A DNA stretch of 26,661 bases, from NCBI GenBank assembly GCA_049522565.1, contig JBEKNT010000035.1, forward strand, positions 1 through 26,661, given 5' to 3'. Under the pieces are notes generated by a model, which had not been told where the DNA came from, ran no database searches, and was given only the letters and a program-made list of their open reading frames with translations. Origin of the DNA: JASHVB01 sp049522565. Lineage in GTDB: Bacteria > Pseudomonadota > Alphaproteobacteria > Acetobacterales > Acetobacteraceae. Position numbers and translations under genes: made by a program. Shown piece after piece: positions 8,961-16,986 of this stretch. Position 1 is the first letter of the stretch, and the number at the start of each line of letters is the position of its first letter.

Positions 8961-9255
8961 GCGTAACCTCCGGGCGCGGCGGACTCATACGGCCAACCGG
9001 GCATCATCGGCAATGCGGATGATACGGCGTTCGCTGCTCTCTACCGGAAAACGCGCGCCGTGTGGCGTGGCGCATCTCACACCCCATCACGCCGGCACCG
9101 GTCGGGCGGCGAGCAGGACTGCCGCCGGATTACCCTTTGCAGCAAACCCTTGGCCGACGGTACGTCGTCGTTGGAACAGACGGTAAAGACGGCCAGGTTG
9201 CGGACGCTCATTGCGGCAGCATGCCATGCCCGGGATTTCGCATCTGCTCCTGCGC

Positions 9256-10107
9256 CTACGCCCCCGCGTACAACGCCTCATGCCGCTGCACCTGGATCTT
9301 GTAATTCTCCCGATACCGGTCGCTGACCTCCTGATGTACCGCCAGCGCCGTGGCGTCGCGCTCGGCCGCCGGCGGATCGATCAGGTCGAAGTGTCCAAAC
9401 CGATCCTCCCCCCGCACCAGCATCGCCTTCAGCCGCACCGGCCCGTTCACCCGCACATGCGGCGGAATATAGTTCAGCCCGATCCCCACCCGTCGGTGCG
9501 AAGCGTTGTTCGGCGCCGACCGGTGCACGGCCAGTTCATGATGCAAGGAAAACGACCCCGCGGTCAGCGCCATCGCCACCGGTGCCGACTCGTCGAACGG
9601 CTCCATGATGGTCTGGCCGGCGCGGTTGATGCTGTGCGCCAGGCCCAGCGGCGCGTGGCGCAACTGCCGAGGCGCACCCCGGCTCGACAGTTGCTCCATG
9701 CACCCCGCCTGCGCGCTCGCATCGGTCAGCGCCACCCACGCACACACCTGCTCATGCGGCTCCAGGCCGAAATAGGTGCCGTCCTGATGCCACGCGGCAA
9801 AGGTCGGCGAGTGCGGCTCCTTGATGAAGAACGTGCTGGTCCACACCAGGATGTCGCGGCCGATCAGATCCTCCACCGCGTCGAGGATGCGGGGATGGCG
9901 GATCAGCGTGTTGAACCAGGGGGAATGCGCATAGGCGTGCGAGCGCCATTTGATATCCGCCTCGGCGACCGGCGCGCCCAACGCCGTTTCCAACCGCCCG
10001 AGCCCGGCGAGGCAGGTCGCGACTTCCTCCGGCGTCAGCGCCGGGACGGGAAACAGGAAGCCGTTGTAGCGATAGGACTCCACTTGCGCTTGCGTCAGTG
10101 CCTTCAT
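9256..10107 (-). CDS. Phytanoyl-CoA dioxygenase (PhyH) family protein
   Basis: This 283-residue protein belongs to the PhyH branch of Fe(II)/2-oxoglutarate oxygenases, which hydroxylate acyl-CoAs, ectoine, halogenated side chains and many secondary metabolites. The iron triad is visible as WHQDGTYFGL (H107-x-D109) and AVHRSAPN (H195). An Arg in ASHRRVGIGLNYIP is placed to bind 2-oxoglutarate. The start YRYNGFLFPVPALTPEEV is the usual PhyH N terminus. The ATG at 10107 follows GGGAGG at 7 bases; an open frame extending to 10290 overlaps the cytochrome gene and has no family similarity. The substrate is not known; syringomycin-type halogenase activity is excluded because the Asp of HxD is present. 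The gene lies 88 bases downstream of the cytochrome b561 gene on the same strand. Confidence 0.9.
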   Translation of the reverse strand: MKALTQAQVESYRYNGFLFPVPALTPEEVATCLAGLGRLETALGAPVAEADIKWRSHAYAHSPWFNTLIRHPRILDAVEDLIGRDILVWTSTFFIKEPHSPTFAAWHQDGTYFGLEPHEQVCAWVALTDASAQAGCMEQLSSRGAPRQLRHAPLGLAHSINRAGQTIMEPFDESAPVAMALTAGSFSLHHELAVHRSAPNNASHRRVGIGLNYIPPHVRVNGPVRLKAMLVRGEDRFGHFDLIDPPAAERDATALAVHQEVSDRYRENYKIQVQRHEALYAGA

Positions 10108-10195
10108 GGTGCGCCTCCCTGGTCGGCCATGCCGGGCTTTGCCGGCAGGACCACGATGTAAGGCGAGGCCCGGACCTTGGCGAATCGGTGCGCCG

Positions 10196-10756
10196 TCAGC
10201 GCGGCGGCCAGGCCAGCATGCGGCGCAGCGTGGCGTCGCGCAGCACGACGTGGTGGAACAGCGCCGCTCCGCTGTGCAGACCGGCGACAATCAGCACGGC
10301 ATCGGCCGCCAGCGCGTGCCAGTCGCCGATCCGATGCACCAGGGCGCGGTCGCCGAGAACCAGGTGTGGAACGCGAACCAGATTGAATAGTGCATCGCCA
10401 CGCACCGAGGCATTCGCAGCTCCCAGCCCCACCGTCGCCAGCATCAGTGCATACAGCACCCAATGCGTCGCGCGGGCGATCGCCAGCAGCGGCCCTCGGT
10501 GCAACGCCGGCAGCATGCCACCCCGTGTCACACGCCACACCAGCCGGATGATCAGTACGATACCGAGCGTGACGCCGAGCACGATGTGCAGCGAGCGGTA
10601 GTCGGTGCGCAGCGGCCCTCTGGGCGTGAAATCGATGGTCTGGCCGATCGTCCACAACGACGCCACCAGCACCGCGGTGAGCCAGTGCAGAACGATCGTG
10701 GTCGGCGCGTGGCGAACGCCCTGCCTGGCAGGTTCGTCGACGATAGACAGGAGCAT
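10196..10756 (-). CDS. Cytochrome b561 (CybB-type) membrane protein
   Basis: This 186-residue integral membrane protein has four hydrophobic segments, near residues 18-40, 55-75, 95-115 and 148-170. It carries His residues placed as heme ligands of bacterial cytochrome b561: H24 (VLHWL), H57 (SLHIVLG), H147 (DWHAL) and H161 (AGLHSGA). The family (YodB/CybB-type) moves electrons between quinol and other acceptors across the inner membrane. Some members act as quinol:superoxide oxidoreductases. The ATG at 10756 has only a weak AGGGA site. The gene precedes the PhyH gene on the same strand. No soluble partner such as YceI or a catalase-like protein is nearby, so the electron acceptor is unknown. 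Confidence 0.9.
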   Translation of the reverse strand: MLLSIVDEPARQGVRHAPTTIVLHWLTAVLVASLWTIGQTIDFTPRGPLRTDYRSLHIVLGVTLGIVLIIRLVWRVTRGGMLPALHRGPLLAIARATHWVLYALMLATVGLGAANASVRGDALFNLVRVPHLVLGDRALVHRIGDWHALAADAVLIVAGLHSGAALFHHVVLRDATLRRMLAWPPR

Positions 10757-11073
10757 CGAGCGATCCCTGGTGTGGTGACAACAACGCGGCGATCCCGGCC
10801 GCCGAAGCCCGGCAGCCAGGAATCACCGCCAAGACCCAAAGGCACCAAGGATTATTCCCCTGCGCCTTGGTGTCTTCGTTGCGAATCCCGCCTGCGCATC
10901 TACCCCGGCGGCGGCACAGGGCAACCGGCCATCGGATCGCAACATAATCGTCAGTACACCAGGCGGTCGTCCGGCAAGAACCGTGTCAGAGATGACACGA
11001 CCAAGGTCTGCATCGGCATGACAAGGGAAGCGATCCTCCGCCATCAATCGATTTGATTCTGGTCTGACGCCTC
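10757..11073. other. Gap with one hairpin, no gene
   Basis: About 317 bases between cytochrome b561 and mbfA contain no supported gene. The only clear structure is the CACCAAGG/CCTTGGTG hairpin at 10831-10876. The part next to 10756 must hold the promoter of the cytochrome gene, but no boxes were recognised. Confidence 0.6.
10831..10876. repeat. Inverted repeat CACCAAGG ... CCTTGGTG
   Basis: CACCAAGG at 10843-10850 pairs with CCTTGGTG at 10865-10872 around a 14-base loop. A flanking AAGAC (10831-10835) can pair with GTCTT (10872-10876). It lies about 200 bases downstream of mbfA and lacks a T-tract. The ACCAAGGCACCAAG style resembles dispersed extragenic repeats seen in other bacterial genomes; this likeness is from memory and untested. 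Confidence 0.5.
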
Positions 11074-12030
11074 CTAACTGCTGCCGATCAGGATCCCGCA
11101 GCCGAACACCAGCGCCCCGCCGAACGCGACCTGCAATGTCGCATACAGCGGCGGCGTGTCCATGTACTTCCACCGTACCCAACTGATCACGCCGAGTTCG
11201 ACCACCACCACGCCGACGGCCACGGCCATCGCGGTCCAGAACGCGGGGATCAGGAACGGCAGCGTATGCCCGATGCCGCCGAGCGTGGTCATCGCTCCGG
11301 TAATGACGCCGCGCAACAGAGGCGCGCCGCGGCCGGTGAGGCTGCCGTTGTCCGACAGCGCCTCGGCGAAAGCCATGGAGATGCCGGCGCCGATCGACGC
11401 GGCAAGCCCGACGACAAACGCCTGCCAGGTGTTCTGCGTGGCCAGCGCGGCGGCAAACACCGGCGCCAGGGTGGAGACCGAGCCGTCCATCAGCCCCGCC
11501 AGGCCGGGTTGAATGAACCGCAGCACGAAGGCGCGGCGGGCGTGCACGTCCTCGCTGCGCCGCACGTTCTCCGGCAGGTTCTCGTCGCTCAATTGCTCCG
11601 CGCGGTGCTCATGTTGGACTTCGGCCTCGGCCAGGTCGCCGAGAAGCTGCCGGACCGAAACATCTTCGCTGCGTGCGGCGGCGCGGCGGTAGAACTGCTG
11701 CGTCTCGGTTTCCATGCTCTCGGCGAGGTTGCGCACTTCGTCGAGATTCAGCGGCAGGATCTGCCAGACCGGCTTGTGCTGGATGAAGCCGCGCACGTCC
11801 TGGCGGCGGATCAGCGGGATGTGCTCGCCGAATTTCGCCCGGTACAGCTCGAGCAAGCGGTGCCGGTGTCCGCTCTCTTCTTCGGCCATTTCGGTGAACA
11901 CCTTGGCGCTGCCGGGATACTCCGCCCGCAGCCCCTCGGCGATGTCGGTGTAGATGCGGTTGTCCTCTTCCTCGTTGGCGATCGCCAGGGCGAGGACTTC
12001 GCGTTCGGTCAGGTCCGAGAAATTGCGCAT
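11074..12030 (-). CDS. mbfA: MbfA-type rubrerythrin/VIT1 iron exporter
   Basis: This 318-residue fusion has two domains. Residues 1 to about 160 are a ferritin-like/rubrerythrin domain with di-iron carboxylate and His motifs: ANEEEDNRIYTDI, EMAEEESGHRHRL, ESMETETQQFYRRAA and EAEVQHEHRAEQL. Residues from about 165 to the end form a VIT1/CCC1-like membrane domain. It begins RFIQPGLAGLMDGSVSTLAPVFAAALAT and carries the LxDGxxS and FAEALSDNGSLTGRG segments, with four to five hydrophobic helices. This is the architecture of membrane-bound ferritin A of Bradyrhizobium and Agrobacterium, which exports iron under excess iron and peroxide stress and is repressed by Irr. I chose the ATG at 12030, by similarity of MRNFSDLTEREVLALAI to family N termini; a TTG three codons upstream is possible and no strong ribosome site is present. 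No clear Irr box (ICE) was seen upstream. Confidence 0.93.
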   Translation of the reverse strand: MRNFSDLTEREVLALAIANEEEDNRIYTDIAEGLRAEYPGSAKVFTEMAEEESGHRHRLLELYRAKFGEHIPLIRRQDVRGFIQHKPVWQILPLNLDEVRNLAESMETETQQFYRRAAARSEDVSVRQLLGDLAEAEVQHEHRAEQLSDENLPENVRRSEDVHARRAFVLRFIQPGLAGLMDGSVSTLAPVFAAALATQNTWQAFVVGLAASIGAGISMAFAEALSDNGSLTGRGAPLLRGVITGAMTTLGGIGHTLPFLIPAFWTAMAVAVGVVVVELGVISWVRWKYMDTPPLYATLQVAFGGALVFGCGILIGSS

Positions 12031-12115
12031 GGCACGCAATTTGGCGGCTGCGCGGCGGAGGTCAAGCAGGCGGCGGAATGATGCGACTACTTCGCAGGAT
12101 CATGGACACAGGCAC

Positions 12116-12206
12116 GCCCACCGTCATGGCCGGACTTGACCCGGCCATCGACGCACGGAAGAGCGAGGGGCAGTTGGCTGGGTCAGGCCCGGCCATGACG
12201 GTGGGC
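12116..12206. repeat. REP-like palindromic repeat, copy B (18-bp perfect arms)
   Basis: GCCCACCGTCATGGCCGG at 12116-12133 is matched exactly, in inverted form, by CCGGCCATGACGGTGGGC at 12189-12206. Further short palindromes lie inside (ACTTGACCCGGCCATC). The element fills most of the gap between the aminotransferase stop and the mbfA start. It belongs to the same family as 1281-1356 and 14972-15077. Confidence 0.85.
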
Positions 12207-12214
12207 GGTTGGTA

Positions 12215-13534
12215 CTACACTGCCGCGTCCACCGCATCGCCAAGCTGATCGACGATCGTGTCGATATCGGCGGGCGTTGCGATATAGGGCGGGGCGATCA
12301 GCACGTGGTCGCCGCGCCGCCCGTCGATCGTGCCGCCCATCGGGTAGATTGCCAGCCCGCGCGTGAGTGCCTCGCGCTTGACACGTTCGTTCAGCTTCAG
12401 CGCCGGATCGAACTCCTTTTTTGTCCCGCGATCCGTGACAAACTCCAGCGCCCAGAACAGGCCGCGGCCACGAATGTCGCCGACATGGCGATGGTTGCCG
12501 AAGCGCTCGGTCAACGCGGTTTCCAGTCGCGCCCCCATGGCGCGGATGTTCTCCAGCAGGTTGTCGCCCCGGATGATTCGCTGCACCTCCAGGGCGGCAG
12601 CACAGGCGACCGGGTGCGCCTGGTAGGTGTGGCCGTGCATGAAGCTGCCGGAGCCTTGCGCGATGGCGTCCACGATCCTGCGCCCGATCAGCACGCCGCC
12701 GATCGGCTGGTAGCCACCGCCCAAACCCTTCGCCACCACCTGCAAGTCCGGCGTGATGCCTTCCTGTTCCCAGGCGTGCATCGTGCCGGTGCGGCCCATG
12801 CCGCACATCACCTCGTCGAGGATCAGCAATGCGCCGTGGCGGTCGCAGATCGCGCGCACGCGTTGGAAATAGCCCGGCAAGGCGGTGACACAGCCGGTGG
12901 TCGCGCCGACCACGGTTTCCGCCAGCACGGCGGCAACCGTGTCGGGGCCGAGCCGCTGGAACTCGGCCTCCAGTTCGTCCGCCAGCCGATCGACATACTG
13001 CGCGTCCGATTCGTCGTCGCACTTGAAACGATAGGCGAAGCACGGCGACACCAGGCTGAACGCCGGCGACAGGATCGGCTCGTAGATCGCGCGCCGCATC
13101 ATGTTGCCGCCCGCCGCCAGCGCGCCGAGCGTGTTGCCGTGATAGCCCTGCCGGCGGGCAATGAAATGCACGCGCTGCTGCTGGCCGATTTCGACAAAGT
13201 ATTGCCGTGCCAGTTTCAACGACGCCTCGGTGCCCTCCGAGCCGGACGAACAGAAATACGCGTGGCTCAGCCCGCCGGGTTCACCGTCGAGCACGATGTC
13301 CGCGAGGTCCTCGGCCGGCTGACTGCTGAACGTGCCGGTATGGGCATAGGCCATCGTTGCCGCCTGCCGGCCGATCGCGTCGGAAATGCGCCGGTTGCCG
13401 TGGCCGAGGCAGGCGACCGCCGCACCGCCGGACGCGTCGATGATCCTGCGCCCGTCAGCGAGATGCAGATAGATGCCCTCGCCGGTGACAGCGACGGGCG
13501 GAATGGCGCCGGAACGGTGCAGAACGCGTGACAT
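12215..13534 (-). CDS. Class III PLP-dependent aminotransferase
   Basis: This 439-residue fold-type I aminotransferase belongs to the acetylornithine/omega-amino-acid group. The PLP-phosphate loop is SSGSEGTEAS (about 96-105), the ring-stacking motif is RRQGYHGNTLGA (about 127-138), LILDEVMCGMGRTG holds D240, and VVAKGLGGGYQPIG holds the Schiff-base Lys269. Members move amino groups from beta-alanine, taurine, diamines or similar compounds to pyruvate or 2-oxoglutarate. The specific donor cannot be read from the sequence. The ATG at 13534 is odd because GGAGG lies only about one base before it, closer than usual, so the true start may differ. The next gene upstream on the same strand is the luciferase-like monooxygenase, 241 bases away. 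Copy B of the palindromic repeat lies just downstream. Confidence 0.93.
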   Translation of the reverse strand: MSRVLHRSGAIPPVAVTGEGIYLHLADGRRIIDASGGAAVACLGHGNRRISDAIGRQAATMAYAHTGTFSSQPAEDLADIVLDGEPGGLSHAYFCSSGSEGTEASLKLARQYFVEIGQQQRVHFIARRQGYHGNTLGALAAGGNMMRRAIYEPILSPAFSLVSPCFAYRFKCDDESDAQYVDRLADELEAEFQRLGPDTVAAVLAETVVGATTGCVTALPGYFQRVRAICDRHGALLILDEVMCGMGRTGTMHAWEQEGITPDLQVVAKGLGGGYQPIGGVLIGRRIVDAIAQGSGSFMHGHTYQAHPVACAAALEVQRIIRGDNLLENIRAMGARLETALTERFGNHRHVGDIRGRGLFWALEFVTDRGTKKEFDPALKLNERVKREALTRGLAIYPMGGTIDGRRGDHVLIAPPYIATPADIDTIVDQLGDAVDAAV

Positions 13535-13689
13535 CCCTCCACGCTACCAGATTCCCCGGTGCGGGGCGAGTGGGCGGCGCGTTTTCGCCTTTGCCAGGCT
13601 GTGCCATCGCTTACTGCGCACTGCCGATTTGGTGCACCGAACCGGCGGGCCATGACTCGCCAGTCGCGAAACAAGGCTGCACGCTGATC

Positions 13690-13755
13690 GTCTGCCCACG
13701 CCATCCTCGCGCAAGCGGGACCCAGTCAACATGGGTCCGACCTGCGTCGGCATGA
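13690..13755. repeat. REP-like sequence after the monooxygenase gene
   Basis: The stretch contains GGGACCCAGTCAACATGGGTCC-like imperfect palindromes: GGACCCA at 13719-13725 and TGGGTCC at 13732-13738. It ends in CGTCGGCATGACG. A CGCAAGCGGGACCCAGTC core resembles the common CGCGAAAGCGGGAATCCAGTC type of extragenic repeat. It lies just past the stop of the gene at 13776, on the minus strand. Confidence 0.45.
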
Positions 13756-13775
13756 CGTGGCTGGCGTCAGCGGGT

Positions 13776-14879
13776 TTACGCCGCCGCCGCCTTCCTGCCC
13801 GGCACAAGGTGCGCAACCCGCGGCGCCACTTCCTCCTTGAACAGTTGTAATGAGCGGTGCCAGGCCTGCGGATTCTCCAAATAGTCGAAGCCGAACACCA
13901 GCAGACCGCCGAACCCGCCCGCCTCGTGGTAGATGCGCTCCAGCTTCGCCGCCACCGTCGCCGGCGAGCCGACCAGCCAGTTGTGCCTGGCGCAATATTC
14001 CGGCGTGACATCGGAATCCGCCACGTTCGGATCGTGCTTGAGATATTCGAGGAATCCGAAATTCCCAAGCAGCGGCAGAAAGTATTCGCGCATCATGCGG
14101 CCCATCATGCCGTCCACGCACAGCTTCCACGCCTCGGCGTCGGTGTCGGCGACGAACACCTCGCGCACCAGTCGCCAGTCGTTACGGTTCGCGGTGCGGC
14201 CGGAACGGGCGGCGCCGATCTCCACCGCTTCCCAATGGCTGGCGACATAGGCCGGATTGAGGTTGAGGCTCAGCGGCAGGAACCCGCGTTCGCCGGCCAG
14301 CTTCAACGTGTCCGAACTCTTCGAGAACCCGGCGACGCCAATCGGCGGATGCGGCCGCTGCACCGGATAAATGTGCGGCTTCAGGAAGCCGAACATCGGC
14401 TCCGGCTTCGTCACCGTCCAGAATTTCCCGGTGTGGGTGAAGGTCGGTTCATCGCTCCACAACCGCAGGATGATGTCGAGCGCCTCACGCGTCATCTCGC
14501 GGTTGACACCGGCCATGCCGTCCACGTTGAACATCGCCCAGTCGGTTGGCAGCCCCGATGCGGCGACGCCGAAATTCAGCCGCCCCTCGGACAAGTGGTC
14601 GAGCATTGCCACCCGGTGCGCGAGTTCGGCGGGGTGGTGATAGGGCAGCAGGAAGCCGCCGGGACCGATGCGCAGGCGTTTCGTTTGCAGCAGCGCCTGG
14701 GCGATCAGCAGATCGGGCGAGGGATGCGGCTCCCACGGCGCGGTGTAATGCTCGCCGATCCAGGCCTCGTCGTAGCCGAGTTCGTCGAGCCAGCGCAGCG
14801 TCTGCAAGTCCCAGTCGTGGCCTTCCTTCAAGCCCCTCTCCGGGGGGTGCGAGGGCATCGCGAAATAGCCGAGCAGCAT
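13776..14879 (-). CDS. LLM-class flavin-dependent oxidoreductase (luciferase-like)
   Basis: This 367-residue TIM-barrel flavin monooxygenase belongs to the bacterial luciferase superfamily, in a different subgroup from the 444-residue gene at 1372. Typical segments are YDEAWIGEHYTAPWEPHPSPDLL (the EH barrel motif), LRIGPGGFLLPYHHPAELA, LDHLSEGRLNFGVAASG (flavin-contact GR-x-FGVA) and GVAGFSKSSDTLKLA. Members use FMNH2 or F420H2 to oxidise alkanals, sulfonates, terpenes and similar substrates. With only one chain visible it is probably the alkanal monooxygenase alpha-like type. The ATG at 14879 has AGGAGG about 8 bases before it. A divergent ACAD-like gene starts 215 bases upstream, with repeat copy C between. 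The substrate and the flavin reductase partner are unknown. Confidence 0.93.
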   Translation of the reverse strand: MLLGYFAMPSHPPERGLKEGHDWDLQTLRWLDELGYDEAWIGEHYTAPWEPHPSPDLLIAQALLQTKRLRIGPGGFLLPYHHPAELAHRVAMLDHLSEGRLNFGVAASGLPTDWAMFNVDGMAGVNREMTREALDIILRLWSDEPTFTHTGKFWTVTKPEPMFGFLKPHIYPVQRPHPPIGVAGFSKSSDTLKLAGERGFLPLSLNLNPAYVASHWEAVEIGAARSGRTANRNDWRLVREVFVADTDAEAWKLCVDGMMGRMMREYFLPLLGNFGFLEYLKHDPNVADSDVTPEYCARHNWLVGSPATVAAKLERIYHEAGGFGGLLVFGFDYLENPQAWHRSLQLFKEEVAPRVAHLVPGRKAAAA

Positions 14880-14971
14880 GGCCGGTCCTCCTGATTTCGT
14901 GGGTCCGGGTCAGGACGGGGGCAGGCTACACCCTGGGTGGTGTGGGTTGGCAATGGGGACCGCGGGGACCT

Positions 14972-15077
14972 CGTCATGCCCGGGCTTGCGCCCCATCGTC
15001 ATGCCCGGGCTTGACCCGGGCATCTATACCGGCACTGGTGCTACGATCGTTGTCCGGCTTCAACCCCGGTCACGACG
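14972..15077. repeat. REP-like palindromic repeat, copy C
   Basis: CGTCATGCCCGGGCTTG occurs twice in direct orientation (14972-14988 and 14997-15013). The second copy extends into ACCCGGGCATC. A degenerate inverted arm, TCCGGCTTCAACCCCGGTCA, follows at about 15052-15071. The element occupies the divergent promoter region between the genes at 14879 and 15095, so it could influence both. Confidence 0.75.
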
Positions 15078-15094
15078 TTGCAAAGGGCGCGGCA

Positions 15095-16132
15095 ATGGGT
15101 CGAACTTTCGCAGGGGCGGCATCGAACAATATCGCCGGACAAATCGATACGTGGCTGGCACGCTGTGCCGACCTGGAACGCGATCCGTTCGACGGCATGG
15201 CGGAAGCCGGCCTGCTGTCCCCCGCTGCCACCTACACAGCGATCGCACGCACGAAAGCGGCGTTGACCGAACGCACCGGCCTTCCTGGCGTCTCCGGCGT
15301 GTGGGGCGGACGCCAGATGGTGGCGCGGTGGTTCATCGCCGGCTTCGGTGACGCAGCCCAACGCGCGTCGTGGCTGGGACGCGCGGCGTCCGTTGCGATC
15401 TCCGAACCTCGCGTCGGGGCGCACCCGAAACTCCTGACCACGCGGGCCGAACCGGACGGCAACGGATTCCGCATCACCGGCGAGAAGGCATGGGTCAGCA
15501 ACGGCCCGCTGGCCGATGTTTTCGTCGTGCTGGCGATCACTGCGGAAGACAACGGCCGCAAGCGTTACAGCGCCTTGCTGGTGCCGCACGACGCGCCCGG
15601 CGTGACGCTGAAGGACATGCCCGCGTTCCACGCATTGCGCCCGTCGCGTCATTGCGGCCTGCTGCTGGACAACGTGCACGTACCACGTTCGGCATTGCTC
15701 GGACCCGAGGGGGCCGCTTACGAAACCATGGCCCTCCCGTTCCGCGACATCGAAGACACTGTCGGCACTTTTTCCCTGCTCGGCGCCTTTCGCTTCCTGT
15801 GGATGCGGCTCGCGACGCAAGGCGAGGTCAACGACGATGCAGCGTTGTCGCTCGGCGCGATCACCGCGCTTACCGCGGTCTTCGCCGACGCTGCCGAGGC
15901 GGTGGTCGCTGCGTTGGACGCGAACCGCCTGGCCGACAAGGCCGCGACGCTGGTCGGGTTGCATGTTCTGGCGGCGGAACTGCTGCACCGCGTGCGCACG
16001 CATCAAACACAGTTCGGACCGCCTGGTGACGCGGCGCTTGACCGTCTGCTGGCCGACATGGACGTGATGTTGTCGGTCGCCAAGGGACCGCGCCTCGCGC
16101 GCCAGGCGCGGCTGGGTCGTCTGCAGCCCTAA
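15095..16132 (+). CDS. Acyl-CoA dehydrogenase-like protein, divergent type
   Basis: The 345-residue protein is shorter than typical acyl-CoA dehydrogenases (about 380). The middle is clear ACAD: AISEPRVGAHPKLL (about 102-115) in the place of the SEPGAGSD flavin loop, GFRITGEKAWVSNGPLADVF (125-144), YSALLVPHDAPGVTL and LLLDNVHVPRSALLG. However, the R-x-x-FG and GGxG(F/Y) segments of the C-terminal helical domain are not recognisable, and the SEP loop lacks the usual GSD. It may be a distant ACAD or a flavoprotein with a different reaction. The ATG at 15095 follows AAAGGG at about 8 bases; a longer frame upstream runs through repeat DNA. Its stop overlaps the stop of the convergent dehydratase gene by four bases. 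It is divergent from the luciferase-like gene. Confidence 0.82.
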   Translation: MGRTFAGAASNNIAGQIDTWLARCADLERDPFDGMAEAGLLSPAATYTAIARTKAALTERTGLPGVSGVWGGRQMVARWFIAGFGDAAQRASWLGRAASVAISEPRVGAHPKLLTTRAEPDGNGFRITGEKAWVSNGPLADVFVVLAITAEDNGRKRYSALLVPHDAPGVTLKDMPAFHALRPSRHCGLLLDNVHVPRSALLGPEGAAYETMALPFRDIEDTVGTFSLLGAFRFLWMRLATQGEVNDDAALSLGAITALTAVFADAAEAVVAALDANRLADKAATLVGLHVLAAELLHRVRTHQTQFGPPGDAALDRLLADMDVMLSVAKGPRLARQARLGRLQP

Positions 16133-16986
16133 CCCAGCGTCGCGGTCGCCTGAATCGCGATGGTGCCTTCCGGTGTCATCGCCCAGAGTTCCGCGGCGGC
16201 ATCGCCCACCGGCCGGCCCACCACGCTGAACGGTGCGGTATCGAACAACGGCGCGCGGGCACGCAGTTCGAAACGCTTGATCGGCCGCCGCACGGAATCG
16301 CGCAGCAGATCGAGCAGACATTGTTGCGAGAACGGTCCGTGCACCACCAGGCCGGGGTAGCCCTCGACCCCCATGGCGTAGGGCCGATCGTAATGGATGC
16401 GATGCGGATTGAACGTCAACGCGGAGTAGCGGAACAGCGTTACCGCGTCGGGCGCCAGCACGCGTCGCCAGACCGTAGCTTCCGGTGGAGTCTCGCGCTT
16501 CGGAATGCCCGATTGCGCGCCGGGAGGTACCGCCTCGCGAAACACGCTGTGCCCGTCTTCGGTGATCGCCAGGCCGCGCGGCGTGTAGATGCGCCGCGTC
16601 TGCGTGGCGAGGATCAGCGTGCCCGTGCTGCCCCGACGCACTTGCACGTCGCTGAATTCGGTTTCCCGCCGCAATGCATCTCCGACCAGGATCGGCGCGT
16701 GGAAGGTAAGCGTCGCGCCGGCATACATGCGCCGGGGCAACGGCATTTTCGGCAAGGCGCCGCGTTCCAGCGGCAACCCGTCCTCGCCAAGTTCGCGCCG
16801 CCGCGTCGCTTCCGGGAAATACGCCAGGTGCCAGCCGGGCGGCACCGGTTCGCCGTGCCGCGGCGGCGGTTCGTCGCGATCGAACGTGACGGTCATGCCG
16901 CGTAGGGGTGCCTCGGTCGCCACGTCCTCATCGACGATCTTGCGGCCGAGTTGCGCGCGCAGCGGCGCGATATCGATGTCAGGCAT
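16129..16986 (-). CDS. FAS1/MaoC-type dehydratase (HTD2, mesaconyl-CoA hydratase-like)
   Basis: This 285-residue double-hotdog protein matches the family that includes mesaconyl-C4-CoA/3-methylfumaryl-CoA hydratases and HTD2-like 3-hydroxyacyl thioester dehydratases. An N-terminal half carries MYAGATLTFHAPILVGDALRRETEF and TGTLILATQTRRIYTPRG. The C-terminal MaoC-like half carries TFNPHRIHYDRPYAMGVEGYPGLVVHGP (about 191-218), the hydratase active-site region with its Asn/His pair. It probably adds or removes water on an enoyl-CoA. Its ATG at 16986 overlaps the stop of the upstream ACAD by eight bases (ATGCCTGA), so the two are co-translated. The reaction would follow a dehydrogenation by the two ACADs. 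The precise substrate is unknown. A longer open frame to 17163 lies within the ACAD gene and is not used. Confidence 0.9.
   Translation of the reverse strand: MPDIDIAPLRAQLGRKIVDEDVATEAPLRGMTVTFDRDEPPPRHGEPVPPGWHLAYFPEATRRRELGEDGLPLERGALPKMPLPRRMYAGATLTFHAPILVGDALRRETEFSDVQVRRGSTGTLILATQTRRIYTPRGLAITEDGHSVFREAVPPGAQSGIPKRETPPEATVWRRVLAPDAVTLFRYSALTFNPHRIHYDRPYAMGVEGYPGLVVHGPFSQQCLLDLLRDSVRRPIKRFELRARAPLFDTAPFSVVGRPVGDAAAELWAMTPEGTIAIQATATLG

Noticed and set aside
8104..8988. Minus-strand frame of 294 codons over the decayed region
   Set aside because: It has no recognisable domain and conflicts with the zinc-ribbon gene, which has a better start and Cys pattern.
8961..9255. Possible gene fragment (a frame reading RRYVVVGTDGKDGQ)
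   Set aside because: It is short, has no start site and no motif that could be tied to a family.
12209..13531. Plus-strand 440-codon frame opposite the aminotransferase
   Set aside because: It is antisense to a gene with clear PLP motifs and shows no motifs of its own.
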